Origin: Massilia rhizosphaerae
GTDB taxonomy: Bacteria; Pseudomonadota; Gammaproteobacteria; Burkholderiales; Burkholderiaceae_D
Assembly (NCBI RefSeq): GCF_016093545.1
Contig: NZ_JADKYX010000018.1
Coordinates: 109,243-173,242 of the forward strand
DNA length: 64,000 bases
Reading direction: 5' to 3'
Shown: positions 1 through 7,861 of the stretch, piece by piece
How the letters are laid out: the number at the start of each line of letters is the position of its first letter
Numbering within the stretch: the stretch's first letter is position 1
Made by a program: the position numbers and the translations under genes
The notes under the pieces: generated by a model
Databases searched by the model: none
Seen by the model: only the letters and a program-made list of their open reading frames with translations
What the model was told of the DNA's origin: nothing

Positions 1-195
1 GTCATTTCGGCGGCGCAGGATTTTACTGTGCTCGGCAAGCGGGTCGCTGTCGAAGGCGACTCTACATATTGCCCTCGGTGTAAGGGTAGATTTTCGATAT
101 GCCCCGGTGGCGGTACGCGTAAGCACCAAGGAAAATGGGTCGCATACGACCAGGATCTCACGGCCTGCGGCGCGAAGTTGATCTCGTCAATATAA
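1..195 (+). CDS. PAAR-domain protein, C-terminal part (runs off the left edge)
   Basis: Frame 1 is open from the first base to a TAA at 193-195 and gives 64 residues. They contain the PAAR-like pieces VAVEGDSTYCPRCKG and LTACGAKLISS, the pattern of C-terminal PAAR repeats that cap VgrG spikes of type VI secretion systems. The start lies outside the window, so length and any effector fusion are unknown. No VgrG is adjacent on this side; the VgrG module at 31 kb carries its own PAAR. The family call is from motif resemblance only. Confidence 0.6.
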   Translation, partial: VISAAQDFTVLGKRVAVEGDSTYCPRCKGRFSICPGGGTRKHQGKWVAYDQDLTACGAKLISSI

Positions 196-255
196 CTTGC
201 CATACATCGCAAAAATGGCTCGCCGAAGCGGGCCTTTCCGGAGATGCGACGCCGT

Positions 256-1158
256 TCAGCCTGGCCGCATGCCCGCATGCGACGCGGCCACCAGCGCGCG
301 CACGTGGTCATTCGGCCTGGCGAACACGAACACGATGTCCAGCTCGAAGCGCCACGCGGCGCCGCCCGCATGCACAAGCCGCCCTTGCGCCAGCTCCGCG
401 CCGACAGAACTGGCGGGCAGCCAGGCGAGACCCTGCCCCGTCAGCGCGAGCGCCTTCAGCACGTCGGCCATGTCGGATTCGCAGGCGCGCGCGAGGGCGC
501 CCGGCGACGCGCGGGCCGTGAGGACGTCGACGACGCGGCCGAAATACGAATCCTTGCCATAGGCGAGCAGCGGGATCGGACGGTCCGCGCTTGCGGGCAG
601 CGCGAACAGCGGCGCGCCGGAGCGCGCCGGCACGGACACGGGCACCAGCGACTCCGTGCCGGCCGCGACCTGTTCGAACTGCGCGCGGTCGACGACCAGC
701 GGCAGGTCGGGATGGTCATAGCACACGAGCAGATCGCACTCGCCTTCCATCAGCGCGAGCACGGCGTCGTGCACGTTGGCGGCCTGGATGCTCGCCCCCG
801 GCGCCCCCGCCGCGCGCAGCCACTGCGGGACGAATCCCTGCGCCAGCGTATGTCCCGCCGCGATGCGCAGCAGCCGCCGGCCGCGCGTTTCCTTGCGCAG
901 CGCGGCGCGCGCATCCGTCAACGCCTTCACGCCGTCGCGCGCCGCATGCGCGAACAACACGCCGGACGGCGTCAACCCCATCGGAAAGCCGCGCCGGTCG
1001 ATCAGATCCGCGCCGACCCACTGCTCGAGCGCCCGGATCCGCTTGCTGAGCGCCGATTGCGTGATCCCGCGCTCTTCCGCCGAGCGCGAAAAGCTGCGCG
1101 TCTGCGCCAGGCTCAGAAAGTCCTCGATCCACCTGATGTCCACAATGTCCTCCATCAT
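256..1158 (-). CDS. LysR-family transcriptional regulator
   Basis: The product is 300 residues, the usual LysR length. A winged helix-turn-helix occupies about residues 8-66 (FLSLAQTRSFSRSAEERGIT, then QSALSKRIRALE) and a periplasmic-binding-protein-like effector domain about 95-295. The gene is divergent from the racemase-like gene at 1258 with about 100 bp between them, the classic arrangement for a LysR protein controlling its neighbour, so regulation by an amino acid or related ligand is a reasonable inference. Its ligand cannot be read from the sequence. A second in-frame Met follows the first, so the start may be one codon later. Confidence 0.9.
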   Translation of the reverse strand: MMEDIVDIRWIEDFLSLAQTRSFSRSAEERGITQSALSKRIRALEQWVGADLIDRRGFPMGLTPSGVLFAHAARDGVKALTDARAALRKETRGRRLLRIAAGHTLAQGFVPQWLRAAGAPGASIQAANVHDAVLALMEGECDLLVCYDHPDLPLVVDRAQFEQVAAGTESLVPVSVPARSGAPLFALPASADRPIPLLAYGKDSYFGRVVDVLTARASPGALARACESDMADVLKALALTGQGLAWLPASSVGAELAQGRLVHAGGAAWRFELDIVFVFARPNDHVRALVAASHAGMRPG

Positions 1159-1257
1159 CCAGTCCGCGCGGGCATGGCGCCAGTCGCAATCGTCATGCGG
1201 CGCCGCCGCCGGCCCCCCAAGCTCGAGATTCTACAAACAAAATCACAAGGAACGACA

Positions 1258-2703
1258 ATGCATGCAACGACCGGCCCCCTCGGCATCATCGGTGGCCTCG
1301 GCCGCATCGAGGGCGCGGACCTGCGGGCCGGCCTGGCGCGGCGGCTCGGCAGCGGTCCCGCGCGGGCGCGGACGGTACTGTTCGAACAGGCGCCGCACGA
1401 CCGAAACATCCACGCGGAACCGGACCAACGCAAGCTGTACGTGCACGACATGGCGCAGCAGCTGTGCCGGCGCGGCGCCGCGGCCATCCTGCTGCCCTGC
1501 TTCATCAGCCAGACCTTCCTGCCCGAACTGCAGGCCGAGACCGAGCGCCCGTTCATCGTCCTGATGGACGCGCTGCGCGCGCACTGCAACGAAAGCTACG
1601 GTCCCGGCACGCGCATCGGCGTGCTCGCCAGTGACCACGTGCGGCGCGCTGGCCTGTTCGACGCGGCGCTCGCGCCCGACGGCTTCACGATCCTGTATCC
1701 CGGCGCCGCCATCCAGGCCGGATGCGTGATGCCCGCGCTGTACGGCGCCGCCGGGCTGCAGTGCCGGGGACTCGGCGCCGGCGCCGTCGAGCTGCTGCGC
1801 GTGGCCTGCGCCGACCTCGTGGCGCGCGGCGCCGACGTGATCCTGGCCGGCGCCGGCGAATTCGCGCTGGCGGCCGGCGCCTTGCGGCAATCCGGCTTCG
1901 CGGTGGTGGACACGCTGCAGGTGTACATCGATTACGCCGCGCGCACGCACGGCACCGCCGCGCATGGCGGCCGGGCGGCGCGGCTGGGCGTCGTCGGCGG
2001 CATCGGGCCCGCCGCCACCGTCGACTTCCTCGGCAAGGTCGTCGCGCACACCCGCGCGCGGCGCGACCAGGATCACGTCCCGATCGTCGTCGACCACAAC
2101 CCGTGCATTCCCGACCGCACGGCCCACCTCGTCGGCGGCGCCGCGGACCCGCTGCTGGCGCTGTACGCCGCGTGCCGCCGCCTGGAATCGAACGGCGCCA
2201 CCTTGATCGCCCTGCCCTGCAATACGGCGCACGCCTACCTGCCGCGCATCCAGCCGCGGCTCGCCGTCCCCGTCGTGCACATGCTGGACGAAACCGTCGC
2301 CCACATCGCGCGGCGGCATCCGGATTGCCGCCGCGTGGGGGTGCTCGCGACCAGCGGCACCATCGCGAGCGGCGTGTATCACACGGCAGCCAGCGGCGCG
2401 CCGTTCGACCTGATCGTGCCGTCCGACGCCGGGCAGCAGCGCGTGATGCGCGCCATCTACGGCGAGCACGGCGTGAAAGCCGGCCACACGACGGGCGCCT
2501 GCCGGGACGACCTGGCGGCGGCCATCGGCGAACTGGCGCGGCGGGGCGCCACGGTCGTCATCCTCGGCTGCACGGAACTGCCGCTGATCCTGCCGCAGCA
2601 GGCCGGGTTCGACGCCGGCGGCCTGTGCGTGGCCCTCGTCGATCCGACGCTCGTGCTGGCCCGCCGCTGCATCGAGCGCGCGGGGTTCGCGACGCGCCCG
2701 TGA
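1258..2703 (+). CDS. Two-domain aspartate/glutamate racemase-family protein
   Basis: The product is 481 residues and starts at ATG 1258 behind an AAGGA ribosome site. Two Asp/Glu racemase domains are fused in tandem, about residues 1-230 and 238-481; single-domain family members are about 230 residues. The second domain has both catalytic-type cysteines, C321 in PCNTAH and C438 in GCTELP. The first keeps only C81 in PCFISQ, and its second site reads AGAGEFAL without cysteine. By family knowledge racemisation needs both cysteines, so the N-terminal half is probably non-catalytic. The substrate is unknown; the divergent LysR gene suggests induced amino-acid metabolism. Confidence 0.82.
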   Translation: MHATTGPLGIIGGLGRIEGADLRAGLARRLGSGPARARTVLFEQAPHDRNIHAEPDQRKLYVHDMAQQLCRRGAAAILLPCFISQTFLPELQAETERPFIVLMDALRAHCNESYGPGTRIGVLASDHVRRAGLFDAALAPDGFTILYPGAAIQAGCVMPALYGAAGLQCRGLGAGAVELLRVACADLVARGADVILAGAGEFALAAGALRQSGFAVVDTLQVYIDYAARTHGTAAHGGRAARLGVVGGIGPAATVDFLGKVVAHTRARRDQDHVPIVVDHNPCIPDRTAHLVGGAADPLLALYAACRRLESNGATLIALPCNTAHAYLPRIQPRLAVPVVHMLDETVAHIARRHPDCRRVGVLATSGTIASGVYHTAASGAPFDLIVPSDAGQQRVMRAIYGEHGVKAGHTTGACRDDLAAAIGELARRGATVVILGCTELPLILPQQAGFDAGGLCVALVDPTLVLARRCIERAGFATRP

Positions 2704-2828
2704 CGATTGCCGGCGCGCGATGCGCGCCGCGATCGGTCGCACAGCGTACGGAAGCGAACCGACGGGCGCCGCGCCACGCGCCAAGCTGCGGGGACCGGCG
2801 CACCGCGCCTCATCGACTGCGTCGCACC

Positions 2829-4085
2829 ATGCGAGAACGACTCCGCTTCCTGCTCAGCCGCCTGCGCGAACGACTGTGGATCAAGCCGCTGATCGCGTGC
2901 GCGCTGTCGGTCGCCGGTGTGCTGCTGGCCCATCTGGCCGACCGCATGGTCGTCGACGGCTCCGTGCCCGAGGTGACCCAGGCCTCGGTCATCGAACTCC
3001 TGAAGATCATCGCGGCGGGCATGCTGGCGGTCGCCACGTTCGCGGTGGCCTCGATGGTGTCCGCCTACGCGTCGGCCGGCCAGGTGGCCACGGCGCGGGC
3101 CTTTCCGCTGATCGTCGCCGACGACGTGTCCCAGAACGCGCTGTCGACGTTCGTCGGCGCCTTCATCTTCAGTGTCGTGGGCATCAGCGCCGCGATGAAC
3201 GGCTATTACGGACGGGCCGGCCGGTTCACGCTGTTCGTGCTGACGGTGGTGGTCCTCGTGATCGTGGTCCTGACCTTCGTGCGCTGGGTCGACCGGATCG
3301 CCCGGCTGGGCCGCATCGGCGCGATCGTCGACAAGGTGGAGCGGGCGACCTCCGCGGCGCTGGCGCGCCGCCAGCGCCAGCCGTGGCTGGGCGGGGTGGC
3401 GCCCGAGCCTTGTGCCGCGGGCGTCGCGGTGCATGGGGACCGCACCGGCTACGTCCAGCACATCGACATGGCGCGTCTGCAGCGCCTGGCGGCCGAACAC
3501 GCGGTGCGCGTCACCGTGGCCGTGCTGCCCGGCACCTACGTGAGCCCCGCGCGTGCGCTCTGCCACCTGCACCGCGCGGATGCCCGCGACGAGCCGTGCG
3601 CGCGCGCGGCGTTCGCCAAGGCGTTCGCGATCGGCAACCAGCGCCAGTTCGACGACGATCCCCGCTTCGGCATGGTCGTGCTGGCGGAAATCGCCGGGCG
3701 CGCGCTCTCGCCCGGGATCAACGACCCGGGCACCGCGATCGGCGTGCTGGGATCGCTCCACCGCCTGTTCGCCGACCTGGCGCGCGGGGAAGCGGCCGAT
3801 CCGCCGACGTGCGACCGCGTGGCCGTCGCCGCGCTGGCGCTGGACGACCTGTTCGACGATGCCTTCAACGCCATCGCCCGCGACGGCGCCGGCATCGTGG
3901 AAGTGGCGCTGCGCCTGCAGCGCCACCTCGGCGAGCTCGGTCGCGAGCATCCGCCGCTGCGCGCGGACGCGCGGCGCCACGCGGACCTGGCGTTGCGCCG
4001 CACCGAGCGGGCGCTGGATTTCCCGGACGACATCGAGCGGGTGCGTGCGCGCCACGCCGCATACTGGAGCGGGCCCGGCGCCTGA
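2829..4085 (+). CDS. DUF2254 family predicted membrane protein
   Basis: The product is 418 residues. Four hydrophobic segments lie in the first 150 residues (near 20-37, 58-78, 100-120 and 133-150), followed by a long soluble part. The stretch QRQFDDDPRFG followed by ALSPGINDPGTAI is characteristic of DUF2254 proteins. The ATG at 2829 is chosen because it precedes the first membrane helix; the open frame extends upstream only as antisense overlap. It follows the racemase gene by 125 bp in the same direction. The function of the family is unknown. Confidence 0.8.
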   Translation: MRERLRFLLSRLRERLWIKPLIACALSVAGVLLAHLADRMVVDGSVPEVTQASVIELLKIIAAGMLAVATFAVASMVSAYASAGQVATARAFPLIVADDVSQNALSTFVGAFIFSVVGISAAMNGYYGRAGRFTLFVLTVVVLVIVVLTFVRWVDRIARLGRIGAIVDKVERATSAALARRQRQPWLGGVAPEPCAAGVAVHGDRTGYVQHIDMARLQRLAAEHAVRVTVAVLPGTYVSPARALCHLHRADARDEPCARAAFAKAFAIGNQRQFDDDPRFGMVVLAEIAGRALSPGINDPGTAIGVLGSLHRLFADLARGEAADPPTCDRVAVAALALDDLFDDAFNAIARDGAGIVEVALRLQRHLGELGREHPPLRADARRHADLALRRTERALDFPDDIERVRARHAAYWSGPGA

Positions 4086-4097
4086 CGGGCTGCCAAC

Positions 4098-4619
4098 CTA
4101 GCGGGAGCCCGCCGCGCCGCGTACGCCCGTGCACGCCGACTGACTGCCCACCTGTTGCACCGAAATCACCGAGAGGCTGCCATCGCTTTCCAGCACGACG
4201 GCGGCCACCTGTTCCATCGCGCCGATCCCATGCTTGCGCACGGCGCTGCGGACGTCCGAGGCCGTCACGCGGACCCGCGTCATCGCGTCGTCGAGAAAGC
4301 GGCCGTCCCGCACGACCAGCGTGGGCGCCGTCTTGATCGCCTCGCCGACGAAGCGCCAGCGCACGGCCGTCCACGTGATCACGAATTGCAGCGCCACCAG
4401 CAGCGCGATCGCCGCCAGGCCGGTCGCCAGGCTGACGTTCCGGTTGACGAGGATCGTCGACAGCGTGGAGCCGAACGCCACCGTGACGACGAGGTCGAAT
4501 GCATTCATCTTCGACAGCGTCCGGTTGCCGCTCATCCGCAGCATCACGACGAGGCCGGCGTACGCGAGCACGCCGACCACGGCGACGCGAACGATGCTGT
4601 CCCATCCGTCGAAAAACAT
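4098..4619 (-). CDS. DUF421 (YetF-like) membrane protein
   Basis: The product is 173 residues with N-terminal hydrophobic helices (about 10-27, 38-57, 65-85) followed by a cytoplasmic beta-rich domain containing the family pattern around LVVRDGRFLDDAMTRVRVT. This matches DUF421/YetF proteins, some of which affect spore or envelope properties in Bacillus; no role can be inferred here. GGGAGGA ahead of the ATG supports the start. It converges with the DUF2254 gene, their ends only 12 bp apart. Confidence 0.85.
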   Translation of the reverse strand: MFFDGWDSIVRVAVVGVLAYAGLVVMLRMSGNRTLSKMNAFDLVVTVAFGSTLSTILVNRNVSLATGLAAIALLVALQFVITWTAVRWRFVGEAIKTAPTLVVRDGRFLDDAMTRVRVTASDVRSAVRKHGIGAMEQVAAVVLESDGSLSVISVQQVGSQSACTGVRGAAGSR

Positions 4620-4667
4620 GTTTCCTCCCCGCCGGCTACGGTGCCGGCGCGCACAGACGGGCCGGCG

Positions 4668-5120
4668 TCACTTCGGCTTGCCGTCCCACATGCGGTCCCG
4701 GAAGTGCAGCGTGAGCGCCGGCGCGCCGCTCGCGGGCCGGGCCTTCACGGTAAAGTCGAGCACCTCCCCGCGCGCGATGTCGTAGGTGCCCGTGTACGAG
4801 ACATAGCCATTGTTCTCGGTCTCGCGCATGTCGATGGGCCGGCGCATGCCCGCCAGGTTGCGCGCCTCGACTTCCATATGCGCCGGCACGGTTTTCCCGT
4901 CGCGCATGAGCGTCGCGTTCACGATGGCGCGCGACGGCGAGCGCTCGATGCCGTGGATGGCGGCCGTTTCCTTCGAGATGGATTCGGACCCGACGGTGCT
5001 GGCCCGGAGCGTGTACGGACCGGCGTGCGCCTCGAACGCCTGCGACCGTGCGAGGCCGGGGATCGCCGACAGCGAGACGGCGACGCACGTGGCTGCGAAC
5101 CTGGCAGCGAGCATACCCAT
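4668..5120 (-). CDS. Secreted DUF4426-like protein
   Basis: The product is 150 residues with a Sec signal peptide ending near LARSQA (residues 1-27). The body resembles DUF4426 proteins: a beta-rich fold with the conserved GIERS tract and a C-terminal LTLHFRDRMW strand. Start support is AGGAG six bases upstream of the ATG. Family function is unknown; periplasmic location is inferred from the signal. It lies 48 bp upstream of the DUF421 gene on the same strand, so cotranscription is possible. Confidence 0.7.
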   Translation of the reverse strand: MGMLAARFAATCVAVSLSAIPGLARSQAFEAHAGPYTLRASTVGSESISKETAAIHGIERSPSRAIVNATLMRDGKTVPAHMEVEARNLAGMRRPIDMRETENNGYVSYTGTYDIARGEVLDFTVKARPASGAPALTLHFRDRMWDGKPK

Positions 5121-5243
5121 GATCTGCTCCTGGCGATGACCCGGTTGGGCACGACCACCCCATGGTACCGCGGAACCGCCATCGCGGCCGCACGCCTGCC
5201 CCCGGCCGGCGGCGCGAGGCCGGTCCGACGCATCCGCATTGAC

Positions 5244-5262
5244 GAATGATCATCGGTCATTC
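5244..5262. promoter_or_regulatory. TetR-type operator candidate
   Basis: GAATGA and TCATTC form an inverted repeat with a 7-bp spacer, directly after TTGACG (5240) and 22 bp before the SDR start. Position and symmetry suit an autoregulatory TetR operator. The TetR gene it would serve is now a remnant. Confidence 0.5.
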
Positions 5263-5283
5263 AAATTCGACACGGAGGAAGAC

Positions 5284-5422
5284 ATGCAAGACCTGCAGGG
5301 GCAATGGGCGCTGGTGACGGGCGCGTCGAGCGGCTTCGGCGTGGATTTCGCGCATCTGCTGGCGCAGCGCCACCGGCTGGACCAGGCGGGCATCGCGATC
5401 GACGTGCTGATCAACAACGCGG
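5284..5422 (+). pseudogene. Short-chain dehydrogenase remnant (N-terminal pieces)
   Basis: ATG 5284 follows a strong GGAGGA site. The frame gives MQDLQGQWALVTGASSGFG, the Rossmann TGxxxGxG element of SDR enzymes, then jumps from about residue 29 straight to LDQAGIAIDVLINNAG, the NNAG motif that normally lies some 45 residues further on. So there is an internal deletion, and after NNAG the SDR sequence stops. The rest (catalytic YxxxK region) is missing. The reading continues out of frame into a TetR remnant, so no functional dehydrogenase is made. Confidence 0.75.
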
Positions 5423-5945
5423 GCCGAAGGAAGAGATCTTCGTGGCCCTGCTCGAAGACGCGTTCACGCAGTTATTCCACGCGCTCGGCCCGCTGCTCGA
5501 CGGCCTGCCCCGTGGCGGCGCCGGCGTCGCCGACGTGTTCGCGGCGGGGTTCGGCCGGCTCGTCGCGGACAGCGGCGACCTGCTCCCGCTCGCGGCCCTG
5601 ACCAACGCGATCCTCGAACAGAATCTACCCGTGGAGCCCATGCGGCGCTTCAAGCGCATCCTGGCTGGCGGCATCGGGACCGCGGGCGCGCGCCTGGAAG
5701 CCCATACCGGCCTGTCGCCCGCTGGCACCGGCGAGACGCTGCTGCTGCATACGTATGCACTCACGCTTGGGCTGTGGCAGGCGCTCGCCTATCCCCCCGC
5801 GCTGCAATCCCTGCTGCGGGAACCGGAGTTGCGCGGCCTGGACCGCCAGTTTGGAACCGAACTCGAGCGCGCCATCGCCGCCCTGTGGCGCGGCTATTTC
5901 CAGAGTCAAGATGCGCGCCCAAACGCGGAATCGAGCGAATCGTAA
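5423..5945 (+). pseudogene. TetR-family regulator remnant (C-terminal ligand domain only)
   Basis: From 5421 in the third frame the translation PKEEIFVALLEDAFTQLF continues for about 170 residues to TAA 5945. This matches the end of a TetR helix-turn-helix (YFGSKEELF-like) followed by the helical ligand domain. The DNA-binding helices are absent because the upstream part has been replaced by SDR sequence. No start or ribosome site belongs to this frame. It was probably an SDR-TetR gene pair under the operator at 5244 before the deletions. Confidence 0.65.
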
Positions 5946-6003
5946 TTTCATCCATTGGCCGGCCGATCGGCCCCGTCGAACATCATCAGGCCGCTCGAAC
6001 CGA

Positions 6004-7356
6004 TCAACGGTAGAGACAAGCTCCGGCGCCGGGTTGGAGCGACCGCGCCACCGCCAACGCGGATTGGCCGCTCGTCGGTATTTCTACGTTCTCGGAGCGA
6101 GGGCTTGCGACTGCGCAGCGCCGCAAGATCGTGTCGCACGCGATCGACACGGGCTCCCCGGCAAAGCGGGACGCAATGTCCCTGCAGCGGTCGTGCACAC
6201 GGGCGTCAGAGATCAACTCGCCCAACGTCGCCGCTGCTGTTTTCGCATTGTAGTCGGACGGAAGGATTTCGCGAGCGACACCGAGATTGGTCGCGGCCAG
6301 CGCATTGTCGAATTGATCGTACGCCACCGGACGGATCAATTGAGGAACGCCTGCCCGCAGCGCTTGGCTGGTCGTGCCGATGCCCCCGTGATGCACGAAG
6401 GCAGCCAGTTTCGGCAGCAGCGCTCGGAAAGGGGCATACGGTACGTGAAGCACGGTTGGCGGAAGTTGAGCGGGTATTTGTTCACGGAAGTGGGACAGAA
6501 GAATACCGCGCATCCCGGCACGTTCACATGCCCGAACCGAATGGGCGAAGAATTCCCGGGCATTGGCGGTCGCCGTGCCGGCGGAGAAGCCGACAGGCGG
6601 ACTCCCTGCTGAAATGAACTCGCTGATCCATGCGGCGAGCGGTTCATGGATACCGTGGTCATAGAGCGGAAATCCGGTCAGCACCAGTTCCGATGGCCAA
6701 TCAGGCTGAGGGCTAGAAAACCAGTCCGGGAACATCCCCAGTACACAGTCTGCTCGATGTATCCACGACTGAAAGACGTTTTCCACCGGTGACAAGCCCA
6801 GTCGGCTGCGCAACGCATTGAATGGTGCCGTGAAATGCGGGTTGTAGAACGCCTTGTCCATGACCCGCCATGAAAGCCGCTTGACCGACAGCGGGGCTTT
6901 TAGCCTGAGCCAATCGAAATTGGGGGTAAGGCGTGCCGGACGGATATTGGATCGTATCGCGGCGGCCGCCAGGTGAACCGTCGCACAAGGAAGGCCATGC
7001 GTTTCAGCAATCAGCCGATGCGCAAACATGAGTGAGCCGCCAATCGCCAGCGTCTGGCCCGGCAGGATGTCAGCCTGCATCGCTGCGTAATAGGACTCGG
7101 TGAGCCGTGCAAATTCGCGCGCCACCGCGGCCATCGCCTTCACCGGGTCGCTCTCCGACTGAGCCGAGAAAAAAGCGTTGTACTCTTGAATCGTGCCCAC
7201 GGGCCGAAAGGCAGCGCCGGCCTGCGAAACGAGCCTGGCAAAAAATGGGTTTCCGTATAACACAACCTCGTGCCCACGTTTGATGAATTCGCTCGCGAGA
7301 GCGACGAACGGCAAGACATCCCCGTGACTGCCCGCCGTCGTAATGAGTATGCGCAT
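6004..7356 (-). CDS. UGT-type (GT1-like) glycosyltransferase
   Basis: The product is 450 residues with two Rossmann halves. The N-terminus reads MRILITTAGSHGDVLPFVAL, the acceptor-side signature of GT1/UGT proteins such as rhamnosyl- and sterol glycosyltransferases. The donor-binding motif is at about residues 330-365, FVHHGGIGTTSQALRAG followed by DQFDNA. By family knowledge it moves a sugar from a nucleotide donor to a lipid or small-molecule acceptor; the acceptor is not evident. The last ~35 residues after the Rossmann core look unstructured. It is divergent from the MFS gene, with 505 bp between. Confidence 0.85.
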   Translation of the reverse strand: MRILITTAGSHGDVLPFVALASEFIKRGHEVVLYGNPFFARLVSQAGAAFRPVGTIQEYNAFFSAQSESDPVKAMAAVAREFARLTESYYAAMQADILPGQTLAIGGSLMFAHRLIAETHGLPCATVHLAAAAIRSNIRPARLTPNFDWLRLKAPLSVKRLSWRVMDKAFYNPHFTAPFNALRSRLGLSPVENVFQSWIHRADCVLGMFPDWFSSPQPDWPSELVLTGFPLYDHGIHEPLAAWISEFISAGSPPVGFSAGTATANAREFFAHSVRACERAGMRGILLSHFREQIPAQLPPTVLHVPYAPFRALLPKLAAFVHHGGIGTTSQALRAGVPQLIRPVAYDQFDNALAATNLGVAREILPSDYNAKTAAATLGELISDARVHDRCRDIASRFAGEPVSIACDTILRRCAVASPRSENVEIPTSGQSALAVARSLQPGAGACLYR

Positions 7357-7861
7357 GATTTAATCCCTGCTGGTGATATCAGATGAATTGCTTGGCCTAA
7401 GAAAGCGATGTCGGCTTCGTGCTGCGCATTCTGGACCTCGCACCAGGCCTGGTATTGAACGGAAACGACAAGGCAAAACAACGTGATTTTTCGAGATCGT
7501 TGTCAATGACATCCCCACTCCTGAAGGTCGTCACGAGCGAACGTCGTACCCGCCCTCGCAATGCATTGACACGCGGACGGAAATCAGCCAGACTCAGCAA
7601 AGATGTTAGCGCTATTTGTTTGATGATACAGGATGTTATAGCCGCTCTATATCGCGATGCACCCGTCGCCGCCACTGCTTGCCTGCCGCGCTCCCGGGAG
7701 CACCGATCCGCACACTGGCAGAGGTAACATGCTGGTGTACGAGGAAAACTGGCGCGCCACCAGCAGGAGGGCGTGCCGCCCGGCCAGAAGCCATGGCAGG
7801 AAATCGACCACACCGCTGTCGGGGCGTGGCGCAGATGCAATAACAAACCAAGGAGACTTTT
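7357..7861. other. Divergent intergenic region between glycosyltransferase and MFS genes
   Basis: 505 bp without a convincing gene. It must carry promoters in both directions. It contains the palindromic TAGCGCTA site at 7607 and, near 7850, the AAGGAG site of the MFS gene. Short open frames here are antisense or chance. Confidence 0.5.
7604..7615. promoter_or_regulatory. LacI/GalR-type half-conserved operator candidate
   Basis: TGTTAGCGCTAT centres on the palindrome TAGCGCTA. It resembles the TGTTAGCGCTAACA operators of several sugar-catabolic LacI-family regulators, but the right arm is poorly conserved. It lies about 250 bp upstream of the sugar-porter gene. No matching regulator is adjacent. 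Confidence 0.35.

Noticed and set aside
244..1257. Upstream extension of the racemase frame
   Set aside because: It is antisense to the LysR gene; the ribosome site and homology begin at 1258.
1243..2784. Long minus-strand open frame opposite the racemase gene
   Set aside because: Arg/Gly/Ala-rich antisense translation with no domain, typical of high-GC shadow frames.
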